Shown: positions 18,286 to 27,323, counted from the first letter of the stretch. The stretch: 64,000 bases of DNA from Parafrankia irregularis (GCF_001536285.1 NZ_FAOZ01000037.1:31039-95038); one strand, 5' to 3'. Notes: generated from the sequence alone by a model not told the origin. Program-made: numbers and translations.

Positions 18286-20820
18286 GTGGGGTACCAGCTG
18301 GGCATCCATCTGGGGGCATCTGAAACAACTGTCGCGGTCGCCGACGCGGGCTGGCCCAGCCTCGTTCCGATCGGGGCCTCGGTAACCGTGCCGACAGTTC
18401 TCCATCTCGGCCCGGGAGGCTCGGTCGGCGGCGGTGGCCTGGCAGCGGCCAGACTTGCCCGATCTGATCCGGCCCAGTTCGCGCAACGTTTCGTCGAGCG
18501 CCTCGGGGACCCCACCCCGATTCTGGTGGGTGGCGTCGGCTACAGCGCATCCGCGCTCGTGGCGCGATACCTGTCCTGGCTGGTGGAGCAGGTCACCGCA
18601 GTGCGCGGCGGGCCGCCCGAGCTTGCCGTCGTGATCGCCCCGGGGAGCTGGCCGGGGCGTCGCCGGGAGGCCCTCGCCGACGCACTGGCCCGGGTCGAGG
18701 CCGACATCCCCATCCTCGCCCGTTCGACGACCGACGCGTTCGCCGCGCTGCTCGACCGGTCGGGCCGGGCGATGCCCGGCCACTACGCCGGAAGCTTCGA
18801 TCTCGGCACGAACTGGTTCGAGGCCGCCGTGTACGCGGCGATGCCCGCCGGTGTCCTGGTCACGGGTGGGCCGGTCGGGCTCGCCGACACCACCACGACC
18901 ATGCTCGACGAGCTGCTGCGCACCCACGTCCTGGCGCAGGCGGCGGCCGCGTCGCAGGCGGCCGCCACGCCGACGACGGCCACGTCCACACCGCCGGCCG
19001 CTACGCCATCGCCGCTGGGCACCATGCCATCGGCGCCGGCTGACGGGCTGCTCGCCGCGTGCGCGGCGGCCCGTGAGGAACTGATCGCCGAGGAAAGCAC
19101 CAGCATCGAGGTCAGCGCCGCGGAATCCGGTACCGGCACCACGATCAGCGTGCCGGTCACCCGGGCGGAGTACGAGAACCTCGTCCGCCCGATGATCGAG
19201 GACTCCGTGCGTGCCCTCGCCCGGGCGCTGCGCTCGGTCCCGGCCGCGCCCGAAGACCTTTCGCTGGTGATCCTGCGTGGCCCCGGCGCACGCATCCCGC
19301 TGGTCGGGCGGCTGCTGTCCGAGTCGGTGGGCGCGACGACACGGTGCGAGATCCAGGCCGAATCCGACCTCGCGCTGGGTGCCGCGCTGTTGGCGGCGGC
19401 CGAGAACCCGACGGAGCCGGCAAGCTCCCAGACCGTCGTGCTCGGCCCGGCGGCCTACGTCACGACGCCGCCACCCAGCATCCCGCCGATCAGCCGGCCG
19501 CCCACCGTCAGCTCACCGGTGGACACCCCGCCCGGCGCCGTCGCGGCCGGCGGTGACGCCGGGACAGGTACAGCGATCGGGGCCGGGATCGGGGCGTCCA
19601 CACCGGCACCGGTCACCGCGCTCACGGCACTCGCCGACGGCGGCGCTACGGCCAGCCCGCTCGTCGCGCGGGCCGGCACCAGGGACGGGTCGCGAACGGT
19701 ACGGCCCGCGGGCTCCGCCGGCCCGTTCGGATCGACGCGCAAGCTGGTCGCCGCCGCCGCGGCCCTCATCGTCTTCGTCGCCGGCAGCGTGACCCTCGGC
19801 CTGGTCCTGGCCGACGGCGACGAGGAGCCCGCGGCCATCACCGCCGCCGACACCGGCTCGCTGCCGAAGTCGACGATCGACCAGCACCCGCAGCTCCCGG
19901 CGGACCAGATGCGCAACGCCGAGGAAGCCGCCGACCTCAGCGCCGAATACGCCACCGCGCCGGCAACCACCGCCGAACCCGGGGCGAACACCGTGATCTC
20001 GACCGGTTCGGCCGAGGTCGCGCCGATCACCGGAACGGCCTATGCGATGTTCCGCGAGGTCCAGAAGGGGGTCACGGTCCAGGTCAGCGCCACCGACACC
20101 GACGACGGTCTCGCGAAGCTCTGCTCCGGCCAGGCCGACATCGCCGGGGCGTCGTTCGCGCTGTCCGATCCGGCCTGCAAGGACAAGGTGGTCGGCTTCG
20201 AGATCGCGCACCATCTGCTGCCGATCGTGGTGCCCAAGGCGAACACCTGGGTCAAATGCCTCACCGTCGCGCAGGTCGGCGAGATCTGGAAGCGGGACTC
20301 CACCGTGACCAGCTGGAACCAGGTCGACCCCGCGTTCCCGAACGTGCCCGTGCGGCTGGTCGGCCCCGGCCCGCAGACCGTGCACGCCAAGGTGTTCCTC
20401 GCCAGCATGACCGGATCGTCCGACAACACCCGTCAGTACCAGGAGGTCGAGCTGGAGGAGGTCGCCGAGGACGTCGAGTACGTCCAGGGCGCGCTCGGCT
20501 TCATGGACTACGCGAACTTCCTGTCGGCCGCCGACGAGGTGCGCGCGATCCAGATCGACAGCGGCTTCGGCTGTGTGGAGCCGAACGCGCTCACCGCCGG
20601 CACGGGAATGTACATGCCGCTGTGCAAGCCGCTCTACATCTATGCGTCCAAGGAGTCGCTGCGCAAGCCCGGTGTGGCCGCGTTCATGCGGTACTACATG
20701 GAGAACCAGCGAGAGGTGACCGACCGGGCGCACTTCGTCGCCCGGGACGACGCGACGATCCGGGACAACGTGGCGATCGTCAACGGTATGACGGCCGGCG
20801 TGGAAGCCGTACGCACCTAA
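18286..20820 (+). CDS. Hsp70/actin-like ATPase fused via one membrane helix to a PstS-like substrate-binding domain
   Basis: 844 residues from GTG 18286, preceded by AGGGGGG. Residues 1-370 follow the Hsp70/actin ATPase plan: phosphate-1 GIHLGASETTVAVADAG, phosphate-2 GSFDLGTNWFEAAVY, and adenosine motif LVILRGPGARIPLVGRLL. A Thr/Pro/Ala insert sits at about 220-250. Residues 370-485 are a Pro/Thr-rich linker, 486-508 a single membrane helix (LIVFVAGSVTLGLVLA), and 560-844 a phosphate-binding-protein-like domain: ISTGSAEVAPI, ADIAGASFALSD, TVAQVGEIWKRD, and later NVPVRLVGPGPQTVHAKVF. With no N-terminal signal, the ATPase should be cytoplasmic and the binding domain outside. A sensor in which ligand binding controls an actin-like ATPase, or the reverse, is an inference. 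Neither neighbour explains it. Confidence 0.85.
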   Translation: MGYQLGIHLGASETTVAVADAGWPSLVPIGASVTVPTVLHLGPGGSVGGGGLAAARLARSDPAQFAQRFVERLGDPTPILVGGVGYSASALVARYLSWLVEQVTAVRGGPPELAVVIAPGSWPGRRREALADALARVEADIPILARSTTDAFAALLDRSGRAMPGHYAGSFDLGTNWFEAAVYAAMPAGVLVTGGPVGLADTTTTMLDELLRTHVLAQAAAASQAAATPTTATSTPPAATPSPLGTMPSAPADGLLAACAAAREELIAEESTSIEVSAAESGTGTTISVPVTRAEYENLVRPMIEDSVRALARALRSVPAAPEDLSLVILRGPGARIPLVGRLLSESVGATTRCEIQAESDLALGAALLAAAENPTEPASSQTVVLGPAAYVTTPPPSIPPISRPPTVSSPVDTPPGAVAAGGDAGTGTAIGAGIGASTPAPVTALTALADGGATASPLVARAGTRDGSRTVRPAGSAGPFGSTRKLVAAAAALIVFVAGSVTLGLVLADGDEEPAAITAADTGSLPKSTIDQHPQLPADQMRNAEEAADLSAEYATAPATTAEPGANTVISTGSAEVAPITGTAYAMFREVQKGVTVQVSATDTDDGLAKLCSGQADIAGASFALSDPACKDKVVGFEIAHHLLPIVVPKANTWVKCLTVAQVGEIWKRDSTVTSWNQVDPAFPNVPVRLVGPGPQTVHAKVFLASMTGSSDNTRQYQEVELEEVAEDVEYVQGALGFMDYANFLSAADEVRAIQIDSGFGCVEPNALTAGTGMYMPLCKPLYIYASKESLRKPGVAAFMRYYMENQREVTDRAHFVARDDATIRDNVAIVNGMTAGVEAVRT

Positions 20821-21008
20821 GCCGTACGCACCCGGCCATGCCCGGCACCGGCCTACCGGTGTCTGCGGCGAGTTCCCGTGTCGGACGGCGTCCGGACGGC
20901 GCATCGGGGCGGCCACCGGTAGCGTCGTCCGTGTCACCTTCAGTGACGATCGGTCATCCGAACGATCGCCCGAACGGTCGGCGCGGATCCTCGGTGAGGG
21001 GGCTGGCC

Positions 21009-22400
21009 ATGGACGTGTACGACGACATCACCGATCTGGTCGGTGGCACGCCGCTGGTGCGGCTGACCCCGACGATCGCCGAGACCACGACCCCCGTGCT
21101 CGGCAAGCTGGAGTACCTCAACCCGGGCGGCTCCGTGAAGGACCGCATCGCCCTGTCCATGGTCGCCGCCGCCGAGCGGGAGGGCCGGCTCGGCCCCGGC
21201 GGGACGATCGTCGAGCCGACCAGCGGCAACACCGGCGTCGGCCTCGCGATGCTCGCGGCGCGGCGCGGCTACCGGTGCGTCTTCACGATGCCCGACAAGA
21301 TCAGCGAGGAGAAGCGGGCCGTCCTGCGGGCCTATGGCGCCGAGGTGATCGTCTGCCCGACGGCCGTCGCGCCCGAGGATCCCCGGTCCTACTACTCCGT
21401 CGCGCGCCGGCTCGAGCGGGAGACACCCGGGGCCTGGAGCCCCGACCAGTACTCCAACCCGCAGAACCCGGCGGCGCATGAGGCCACCACCGGTCCGGAG
21501 ATCTGGCGTGCCACCGACGGCCGGGTCACCCATTTCGTGGCCGGCATCGGCACCGGTGGCACGATCAGCGGAATCGGCCGCTACCTCAAGCGGGTCAGCG
21601 GCGGCACCGTCCAGGTGATCGGCGCTGATCCGGAGGGCTCGGTCTACTCCGGCGGCAGCGGCCGGCCGTACCTCGTCGAAGGGGTCGGTGAGGACATCTG
21701 GCCCACGACGTACGACAAGTCCGTGGTCGACCGGGTGGAGGCGGTGAGCGACCGCGACTCCTTCCTGATGACCAGGGAGCTCGCCCGCCGGGCTGGAATC
21801 CTCGTCGGTGGTTCCTGCGGGCTGGCGGTCGTCGCGGCGATCCGGGTCGCCCGCGAGCTCGACGCCGCCGCGACCGCGGACGGCTGTGTGGTGGTGCTGC
21901 TGCCCGACTCCGGCCGCGGGTATCTCTCCAAGATCTTCAACGACGAGTGGATGTACGACAACGGCTTCCTCGACCCGCCTTCGAACGAGCCGACCGTCGC
22001 TGCTGTGCTCGCGCACAAGAACGCCCAGACCTCCGCCCCGCCCAACCTCGTCCATGTTCATCCCGGCGAGACGGTCGGCGCCGCCATCTCCTACCTGCGC
22101 GAGTTCGGGGTCTCGCAGATGCCGGTGGTGCGCCACGAGCCCCCGGTCCGGGCCGCGGAGGTGGCCGGGGCCGTGGTTGAGCGCGACCTGCTTGAGGCCG
22201 TCTTCGCCGACCGCGCGGCCGTCGACGCCCTCGTCGTCGACCACATGTCCGCACCACTGCCGACCGTCGGCGCCGGCGAGCCGCTCTCGGTGCTCGTGTC
22301 GGCCCTCGGCGAGGACCCGGCGGCGCTCGTCCTCGACGAGGGCAACCCCAGCGGGATCCTCACCCGGGCCGACCTGCTGGGCTTTCTCGCCGTCCGGTAG
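21009..22400 (+). CDS. cbs: Cystathionine beta-synthase with CBS pair
   Basis: 463 residues. It is a PLP fold-type II enzyme: the Schiff-base lysine in NPGGSVKDRIA, the substrate loop TSGNTGVGLA and the phosphate-binding GTGGTISGIG. The C-terminal 120 residues form a CBS-domain pair (VHVHPGETVGAAISYLREFGVSQMPV and VDHMSAPLPTVGAGEPLSVL). It condenses serine and homocysteine to cystathionine. There is no N-terminal haem domain, as usual in bacteria. ATG 21009 has GAGGGGG upstream. With the next gene it completes reverse transsulfuration to cysteine. Confidence 0.95.
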   Translation: MDVYDDITDLVGGTPLVRLTPTIAETTTPVLGKLEYLNPGGSVKDRIALSMVAAAEREGRLGPGGTIVEPTSGNTGVGLAMLAARRGYRCVFTMPDKISEEKRAVLRAYGAEVIVCPTAVAPEDPRSYYSVARRLERETPGAWSPDQYSNPQNPAAHEATTGPEIWRATDGRVTHFVAGIGTGGTISGIGRYLKRVSGGTVQVIGADPEGSVYSGGSGRPYLVEGVGEDIWPTTYDKSVVDRVEAVSDRDSFLMTRELARRAGILVGGSCGLAVVAAIRVARELDAAATADGCVVVLLPDSGRGYLSKIFNDEWMYDNGFLDPPSNEPTVAAVLAHKNAQTSAPPNLVHVHPGETVGAAISYLREFGVSQMPVVRHEPPVRAAEVAGAVVERDLLEAVFADRAAVDALVVDHMSAPLPTVGAGEPLSVLVSALGEDPAALVLDEGNPSGILTRADLLGFLAVR

Positions 22401-22506
22401 TGGTGCACGTCAGTAGCCCCCTTTTCAGCAGCCCCTTTTCACCCACCCGGGTCGCTCCGGGTCCGCCGCCGCGTCGGTGGATTCCCACCGGGCCGTGGTT
22501 GCGACC

Positions 22507-22534
22507 CGACAAGAGTTGAGAATTGTGGTCGTTC
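22507..22534 (+). repeat. Half copy of palindromic repeat A
   Basis: GACAAGAGTTGAGAATTGTGGTCGTT resembles the left arm of palindromic repeat A (GCAAGAAGTGAGGATTTTGGTCGTT) but has no partner arm. A full copy begins about 60 bases further on. Confidence 0.45.
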
Positions 22535-22590
22535 CAGACCCCCGTCGCGGAATCGGAGCTTCGGACCTCCGCTGTCGCCGTCGCTTCGGA

Positions 22591-22644
22591 GCAAGAAGTG
22601 AGAGTTTTGGCTGCTGCAGCAACCGATATCCTCGCTTCTTGCGG
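22591..22644. repeat. Palindromic repeat A, copy 1
   Basis: GCAAGAAGTGAGAGTTTTGG pairs with CCGATATCCTCGCTTCTTGC across a centre containing TGCTGCAGCA. It can form a stem of over 20 bp with few mismatches and lies in the 535-base gap between cbs and metB. The same palindrome occurs at 50839 and 63657. Confidence 0.85.
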
Positions 22645-22935
22645 ATTACCAATCAACTCCGCGCTCCATTTGTCGCTATCGGGGTGAATTGCGCTGCGCT
22701 GTGCGGCGGCGCAAGGATCCCCGCGGTGGCCCGCCGTGCGGCGGGTGGGCACTGACCGCCCGGTCGATATCGGGGACCGGATCCGCCGCTTCCCGGGATC
22801 TTGCCACCCGCTCCAGCACGACCAGGATCCTCAACCCTTCGAATGGCCGGCCCCCCGGCTCTCGATCACGGACTCCGCGCGACGCGAACCGGTGATGTCC
22901 CCGGGCCCGCAACCGCCGCGTGCGAGTGTGGCGCC

Positions 22936-24123
22936 ATGGCTGATCGGAACGCGGGATCGAACGGATCGAACGGATTGAACGCGGAGTTCGAGACCCTGGC
23001 GGTGCACGCCGGCCAGGAGCCGGACCCCGCGACCGGAGCGGTGGTGGTTCCCATCCACACCGCCTCGACCTTCGCCCAGGACGGTGTCGGCGGGCTTCGC
23101 GCCGGCTTCGAGTACGCCCGCTCAGGCAACCCGACCCGCGCGGCGCTGGAGACCAGCCTCGCCGCGCTCGAACGGGGCGCCGAGGCCCTTGCCTTCGCCT
23201 CCGGGCTGGCCGCCTCGGACGCCCTGCTGCGCGCGGTCTGCCGGCCGGGCAGCCACGTCGTCATTCCGGCCGACGCCTACGGCGGCACCTATCGCCTGTT
23301 CGCCCGGGTGCTGGCCGAGTGGGGCGTGGAGCACACCGCCGCCGATCTCAGTGATCCGGCCGCCGCGAGCGCCGCGATCCGACCGGGCTCCACGGCACTG
23401 GTGTGGTGTGAGACGCCGACGAACCCGCTGCTGGCCATCGCGGACATCGCGGCGCTCGCCAGCATCGCCCACGGGGCGGATGCGCTGCTTGTCGTCGACA
23501 ACACCTTCGCCTCGCCGTACCTGTGCCAGCCGCTGACGCTGGGAGCGGACGTGGTCGTCCACTCGACGACCAAGTACCTGGGCGGGCACAGCGATGTCGT
23601 GGGTGGCGCGGTGGTGACCGCCTCGGCCGAGCTCGCGCAGCGGGTGCGTTTCATCCAGAACGCGGCCGGCGCGGTGCCCGGCCCGTTCGACGCCTGGCTC
23701 GTGTTGCGTGGCGTCAAGACCCTGCCGGTACGGATGGACCGGCACTGCGCGAACGCCCGCGAGGTCGCCGCGCTGCTGTCCGCCCATCCAGCGGTACACG
23801 CGGTCCACTACCCGGGCCTGCCCGGGCATCCCGGCCACGACGTCGCCGCGAAGCAGATGCGTGATTTCGGCGGCATGGTCTCCTTCCAACTCGCGGCGGG
23901 TGCGGAGGGAGCGTTGGCGGTGTGCGCGGCGACCCGGCTGTTCACCCTCGCCGAGTCGCTGGGCGGAGTCGAGTCGCTCATCGAGCATCCGGCGAGCATG
24001 ACCCACGCCTCCGTCGCCGGATCACCGCTGGCAGTGCCCGACGATCTCGTCCGGCTCTCGGTGGGCATCGAGGCGGTCGACGACCTGTTGACCGATCTGG
24101 AGCAGGCGCTCCACGCGGGGTGA
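22936..24123 (+). CDS. metB: Cystathionine gamma-synthase / gamma-lyase family enzyme
   Basis: 395 residues, Cys/Met metabolism PLP enzyme. Fold-type I landmarks: FEYARSGNPTRAALE, FASGLAASDALLRA, WCETPTNPLL, VVDNTFASPYLCQPL, the PLP lysine in HSTTKYLGGHSDVVGG, and the C-terminal RLSVGIEAVDDLL. Placed directly after cbs, it is likely to act as cystathionine gamma-lyase in reverse transsulfuration, though gamma-synthase activity cannot be excluded from sequence. ATG 22936 was chosen as the conserved part starts soon after; the frame is open further upstream. A low-complexity NGSNGLNA lies at the N-terminus. Confidence 0.93.
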   Translation: MADRNAGSNGSNGLNAEFETLAVHAGQEPDPATGAVVVPIHTASTFAQDGVGGLRAGFEYARSGNPTRAALETSLAALERGAEALAFASGLAASDALLRAVCRPGSHVVIPADAYGGTYRLFARVLAEWGVEHTAADLSDPAAASAAIRPGSTALVWCETPTNPLLAIADIAALASIAHGADALLVVDNTFASPYLCQPLTLGADVVVHSTTKYLGGHSDVVGGAVVTASAELAQRVRFIQNAAGAVPGPFDAWLVLRGVKTLPVRMDRHCANAREVAALLSAHPAVHAVHYPGLPGHPGHDVAAKQMRDFGGMVSFQLAAGAEGALAVCAATRLFTLAESLGGVESLIEHPASMTHASVAGSPLAVPDDLVRLSVGIEAVDDLLTDLEQALHAG

Positions 24124-24333
24124 CCGGCAAGTCAGGCGAAACCGGCGCATCCGCCGACCACACCCGACACAACCACGAGAAAACGCATCCACACTCGCAT
24201 GTCAAGATGGCAAGGTTTCGACAAGACAGACGCCATATGACGAAAGTCCCGAGATCCGACCAGGACGACGACAGAGCGGCGCGAAATCGCTACCGTCAGA
24301 GCAGCGTCGCGATCATCTCTTTCCGGAGACTGA

Positions 24334-24403
24334 TGAACCTTTTCCACCTCACGGTGCACGGTCAGGGATGCCGCAGGTCCGCGTCGACGACGGAAAAGGT
24401 CCA
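24334..24403 (+). repeat. ~70-bp repeat with terminal inverted repeats (element B, copy 2)
   Basis: TGAACCTTTTCC at the left and GGAAAAGGTCCA at the right form the inverted arms. The interior CACCTCACGGTGCACGGTCAGG and GTCGACGACGG matches the other copies. It lies between metB and the TPR gene, 70 bases long like the copies at 25939 and 61727. Confidence 0.85.
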
Positions 24404-24474
24404 ATCATGAGATTACGTCCGGATCATCCGGGCTTCTGCCGCCGTGACCGGACAACGACGCCCAGGAGTTGGGG

Positions 24475-25470
24475 ATGGACGAAGCGGCAGACAGACGGCT
24501 GGTCGTTGCCACTTGCGCGGCCACAGCCGCGCTCGCGCTGGGCGGATCACGTCTCATGATCGCCCCGGACGACCGAAGCCAGGACACTCTCGGCCGGATA
24601 GAGACCGGGCTCGCCACCATGGCCCGCCGCTGGGAGACGATGGCGCCCGCGGACCTGGTCGACCGGCTCGATGTGATCTCCCGGCACACCGAAGCGATGT
24701 CGGGACGGCGCCAGCCCGCGGCGATCCGCAGGGACTGGCGCCGTACTCACAGCAGGGTTCTCGTCATGTCGGCAGTCGCGCAGGGAGACAACGGGCTCTC
24801 CGGGCGCGCGGTGGTGTCGGCGCGCACGGCGCTCGTGCTGGCCCGCCACGTGGGTGACGCGCCGACCGCGGCCCACGCCGGAGTCGTCCTGGCCGAACTG
24901 GCCGCCTACACCTTCGACAGTGCCGACGACGGGCTGTCGCTCGCGATGGCCGCGCGGGCCACCGCTCCCCACTCCCACACCGCGATCCTGGCCATGACGA
25001 CCGAGGCCAACATCCGCGCCGGTCGCGGCGAGCCCGCGGACCGGGTGATGGAAGTGATACGAGAAGCCGAGAGCCTCGCTCGCGGAGCGACGCCCGCGGC
25101 CCAGGGCTACGCACTCGACGGCCTGCATCCGGGGTATCTGCCGACCTTCGGTGGCGCGGCGCTCGTGGGGGCGGGAGCGCTGTCGGAAGGGCGCCGCCGC
25201 CTTTCCAACGCCGCCGCCCTGTTCGACCGCTCACGCGCACCCGGAGCACTGGCCGCGGTGCGCCTCTACCAGGCCTCCGCCGCCATGCACGCCGATGCGC
25301 TGGACGAGGCTCAGACGCTGGCTACCCGAGCACTGGCCACCTCGGCCGTGCGGCCCACCGCCTGGCTGACCAACGGGATCATGTCGCTGGCGACTCGGGC
25401 CCGGCGTCGCGGAGCCGACTGGGCCGGCCTCGTGGCCCAGGCCCGGGAATGGGCGCCGGTCGCCGTGTAG
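24475..25470 (+). CDS. TPR-repeat protein of the actinobacterial regulator type, without HTH
   Basis: 331 residues from ATG 24475 (AGGAG eight bases upstream). It matches the C-terminal effector half of Streptomyces-type transcriptional regulators: an early DRRLVVATCAATAALALGG stretch, then helical repeats such as SGRAVVSARTALVLARHVGD and AAHAGVVLAELAAYTFDSADDGLSLAMAARATA. The N-terminal XRE-type HTH that usually precedes this is absent and there is no HTH in the upstream frame. So it is either a stand-alone TPR protein or a regulator that lost its DNA-binding part. A 70-bp repeat element lies immediately upstream. Confidence 0.75.
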   Translation: MDEAADRRLVVATCAATAALALGGSRLMIAPDDRSQDTLGRIETGLATMARRWETMAPADLVDRLDVISRHTEAMSGRRQPAAIRRDWRRTHSRVLVMSAVAQGDNGLSGRAVVSARTALVLARHVGDAPTAAHAGVVLAELAAYTFDSADDGLSLAMAARATAPHSHTAILAMTTEANIRAGRGEPADRVMEVIREAESLARGATPAAQGYALDGLHPGYLPTFGGAALVGAGALSEGRRRLSNAAALFDRSRAPGALAAVRLYQASAAMHADALDEAQTLATRALATSAVRPTAWLTNGIMSLATRARRRGADWAGLVAQAREWAPVAV

Positions 25471-25820
25471 TTCCGCCATGGGTTGGCGTTGCGGTCGGCA
25501 TTGAGGCCGGTGTCGCGGTCGACGTCACGGTCCATGGCTGCGTCGCGGTCCATGCCGGCGGCGCGGGCCTGCCGCCAGGGCCTCGTCTCAGCTACCCGGG
25601 CGCACCAGGTGACAGTCAGCGCGATCACCGCGAGAACGAGCAGCAGGACGAACAGGGCCAGCACCGGTGAGCCGGTCAGGGCGTCAACCAACCAGCCCCT
25701 CGGGGCGGCGGCCCCGTCGAGCAGCGAGTGCGTGTCCGCGCGAATGGGCGGAGGTGTCGGCAGTGCGGCCGGAACGGACGGTGGGCCTACGGAATGCTGA
25801 GATAGCGAACTCAAAGACAC
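25311..25820 (-). CDS. Possible small single-pass membrane protein, antisense overlap with the TPR gene
   Basis: 169 residues from GTG 25820 with no clear ribosome site. Residues about 43-72 hold one convincing membrane helix (LALFVLLLVLAVIALTV), followed by a charged region rich in Asp-Arg pairs. Codon use is G/C-biased at the third position through the part that does not overlap anything (25471-25820). The last 53 codons lie antisense to the 3' end of the TPR gene. It may be real with a shorter or different C-terminus; no homology recognised. Confidence 0.45.
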   Translation of the reverse strand: MSLSSLSQHSVGPPSVPAALPTPPPIRADTHSLLDGAAAPRGWLVDALTGSPVLALFVLLLVLAVIALTVTWCARVAETRPWRQARAAGMDRDAAMDRDVDRDTGLNADRNANPWRNYTATGAHSRAWATRPAQSAPRRRARVASDMIPLVSQAVGRTAEVASARVASV

Positions 25821-25938
25821 GGCGGCACGGTAGCGGATGGCCGATCAACCTAACCAATTGACCTGATCATTCGCAGGCAACTGCAGCCCGGACCACTCAG
25901 CTTGTTTTACGGCAGGCCTTCCCCAACACCTCTCTTAT

Positions 25939-26008
25939 TGAGCCTTTTCCATCTCACGTTTGCCGGGCGGTGTTGTTGCGGCTCGGATCCGACGACGGAA
26001 AAGGCTCA
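25939..26008 (+). repeat. ~70-bp repeat with terminal inverted repeats (element B, copy 3)
   Basis: The best preserved copy. TGAGCCTTTTCC (25939-25950) and GGAAAAGGCTCA (25997-26008) are perfect 12-bp inverted repeats around a 46-base core containing CATCTCACG and GATCCGACGAC. It lies in a 596-base gap (25821-26416) in which no gene was found. Confidence 0.9.
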
Positions 26009-26368
26009 TTGACACACCTTCCCTGGCGGCGACCTCCGCAAGGCCGCTCCATCGGGGCTTGTCCGTGGGCTGACGAATGCGCGCGGGAGGCTCACCGTAC
26101 AACCGCGAATGCACACCATACGCTCAGGTGGTCATCTTTTGCACGCCACCCACACCAGAACCCTCCGGACTGGACAGTCAATATCCTGCATCACGACTGG
26201 AGCGATCCGGGCACACCTCGGACACAAATCCGGTAGAACCTTCGGGATGCGGCCGGAGAAACGCCGGAATCTACGCTGGCGACCGAGTGCCGCCTCCGTT
26301 CCCGGCGCCGGCGCCGGGAACAGGCCGGAGCCGGCCTGCGGATCACACCGGGATCCGCCGTGGGGCGG

Positions 26369-26411
26369 GCCGGATCATCCGGGCCGGGTGATCCGGCCCG
26401 GATGATCCGGC
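26369..26411 (-). terminator. Perfect 19-bp stem, terminator of the fkbH-ACP-SAT operon
   Basis: GCCGGATCATCCGGGCCGG (26369-26387) is exactly complementary to 26393-26411 with a 5-base loop GTGAT. It begins six bases beyond the stop of the acyltransferase gene (26417). No U-tract, but the stem is the strongest in the window. Confidence 0.75.
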
Positions 26412-26416
26412 ATTTG

Positions 26417-27100
26417 TCACCGGCCCGGGACGGGCGGGGCGGGCGGGGCGGGCGGGGCGGGCGGGGCGGGCGGGCGCATGATCCTGGCGGGTGCGGCGAA
26501 GACGGTGGAGCCGGCGGGGACATCCATCGTCACGATGGAGCCGGGCCCGATCCGGGTGTCGTCACCGATCGCGATCGGGCCGATCAGGTGCACGCCCGGA
26601 GCGATGTCCACCCGGGCACCGATCCTCGGAACATCCGCGGGCGGGGCATTCGTCCGCGCATACCCGATGGTCACGCCGTGACGAATGATGGTGTCATCGC
26701 CGACAACGCAGTACCGCGGGATCATCACGGCCTGGTGGTGCCCGATCAACACACGACGCCCGATGCGGGCGTCGACGGAGATCTCGGTGCCGTACACGTT
26801 GCGGATGACGATGTTGTTCACCGCCTTGAAGGCGATCAGGCCAACCCGGCCGACCAATCCCCCCCGTTCCAGGCTCCATCGCCCGAACCGGTGCACCGCG
26901 AGCACCTGAAAGCCCGGATGCAGCCACGAGCCATAGTGGACAGCCCTGTCCTCGCGGAGCTGTTCGCGGAGCGAGATGGCGGGCCGGGAGTCATTGGACG
27001 TCCCGGTGGCCACGGTGCCGGCCGACTCCGTACCGACCGACTCCGTACCGACCGACTCCGTGCCGACCGACTCCGTGCCGACCGACTCACCGAGCACCAC
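26417..27100 (-). CDS. Serine acetyltransferase-like hexapeptide acyltransferase
   Basis: 227 residues from GTG 27100, overlapping the end of the ACP gene by 14 bases. Residues 35-115 are the helical SAT-type N-terminal domain (LREDRAVHY, LAVHRFGRWSLE). Residues 115-210 are the left-handed beta-helix: IGHHQAVMIPRYCVVGDD, then TIIRHGVTIG and IGARVDIAPGVHLIGPIAIG, as in CysE. The N-terminal SVGTE repeats come from five 15-bp tandem units, and the C-terminal Pro/Ala tail from a G/C tandem repeat, so both ends are expanded low-complexity. Its position after FkbH and an ACP suggests that it moves an acyl group from the carrier protein, rather than making O-acetylserine (inference). Confidence 0.85.
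   Translation of the reverse strand: MVLGESVGTESVGTESVGTESVGTESAGTVATGTSNDSRPAISLREQLREDRAVHYGSWLHPGFQVLAVHRFGRWSLERGGLVGRVGLIAFKAVNNIVIRNVYGTEISVDARIGRRVLIGHHQAVMIPRYCVVGDDTIIRHGVTIGYARTNAPPADVPRIGARVDIAPGVHLIGPIAIGDDTRIGPGSIVTMDVPAGSTVFAAPARIMRPPAPPAPPAPPAPPVPGR
27014..27088. repeat. 15-bp tandem repeat, five units, in-frame
   Basis: Five units of GTACCGACCGACTCC (27014-27088), with a few substitutions, encode the ESVGT repeats at the N-terminus of the acyltransferase. Confidence 0.9.
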
Positions 27101-27323
27101 TGAGCTCCTCGATACACGCGCGCAGCTCGCCGACGTTCGCGAAGGACGAAAGCCGCTCGTCGGGAATCCGCACGTCGAACTCGGTCTCCAGCGCGTAGAT
27201 CAGGTTTATGTGCGCCAGCGAGTCCCAGCCGGGTACGTCATCCGCCGTCGTGGTGTCGGAGACGACCAGGGCATGGTCGCTGAAGATCTCCTGGAAGACC
27301 CGCTCGAGGCGCTCCTGCACCAT
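27087..27323 (-). CDS. Acyl carrier protein
   Basis: 78 residues. DDVPGWDSLAHINLIYALE contains the phosphopantetheine Ser in GWDSL. The four-helix ACP plan and acidic character are normal. Start ATG 27323 shares its A with the TGA stop of fkbH (TGATG), so translation is coupled. As in other FkbH systems, the ACP should carry the three-carbon unit loaded by FkbH. Confidence 0.95.
   Translation of the reverse strand: MVQERLERVFQEIFSDHALVVSDTTTADDVPGWDSLAHINLIYALETEFDVRIPDERLSSFANVGELRACIEELSGAR

Noticed and set aside
24334..24403. Repeat element B as a small coding gene (similar peptides containing LFHLTVHGQ appear in several copies)
   Set aside because: The similar peptides follow from DNA similarity. 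The peptide appears in copies of both orientations, without ribosome sites or shared start codons; inverted ends explain the conservation better.
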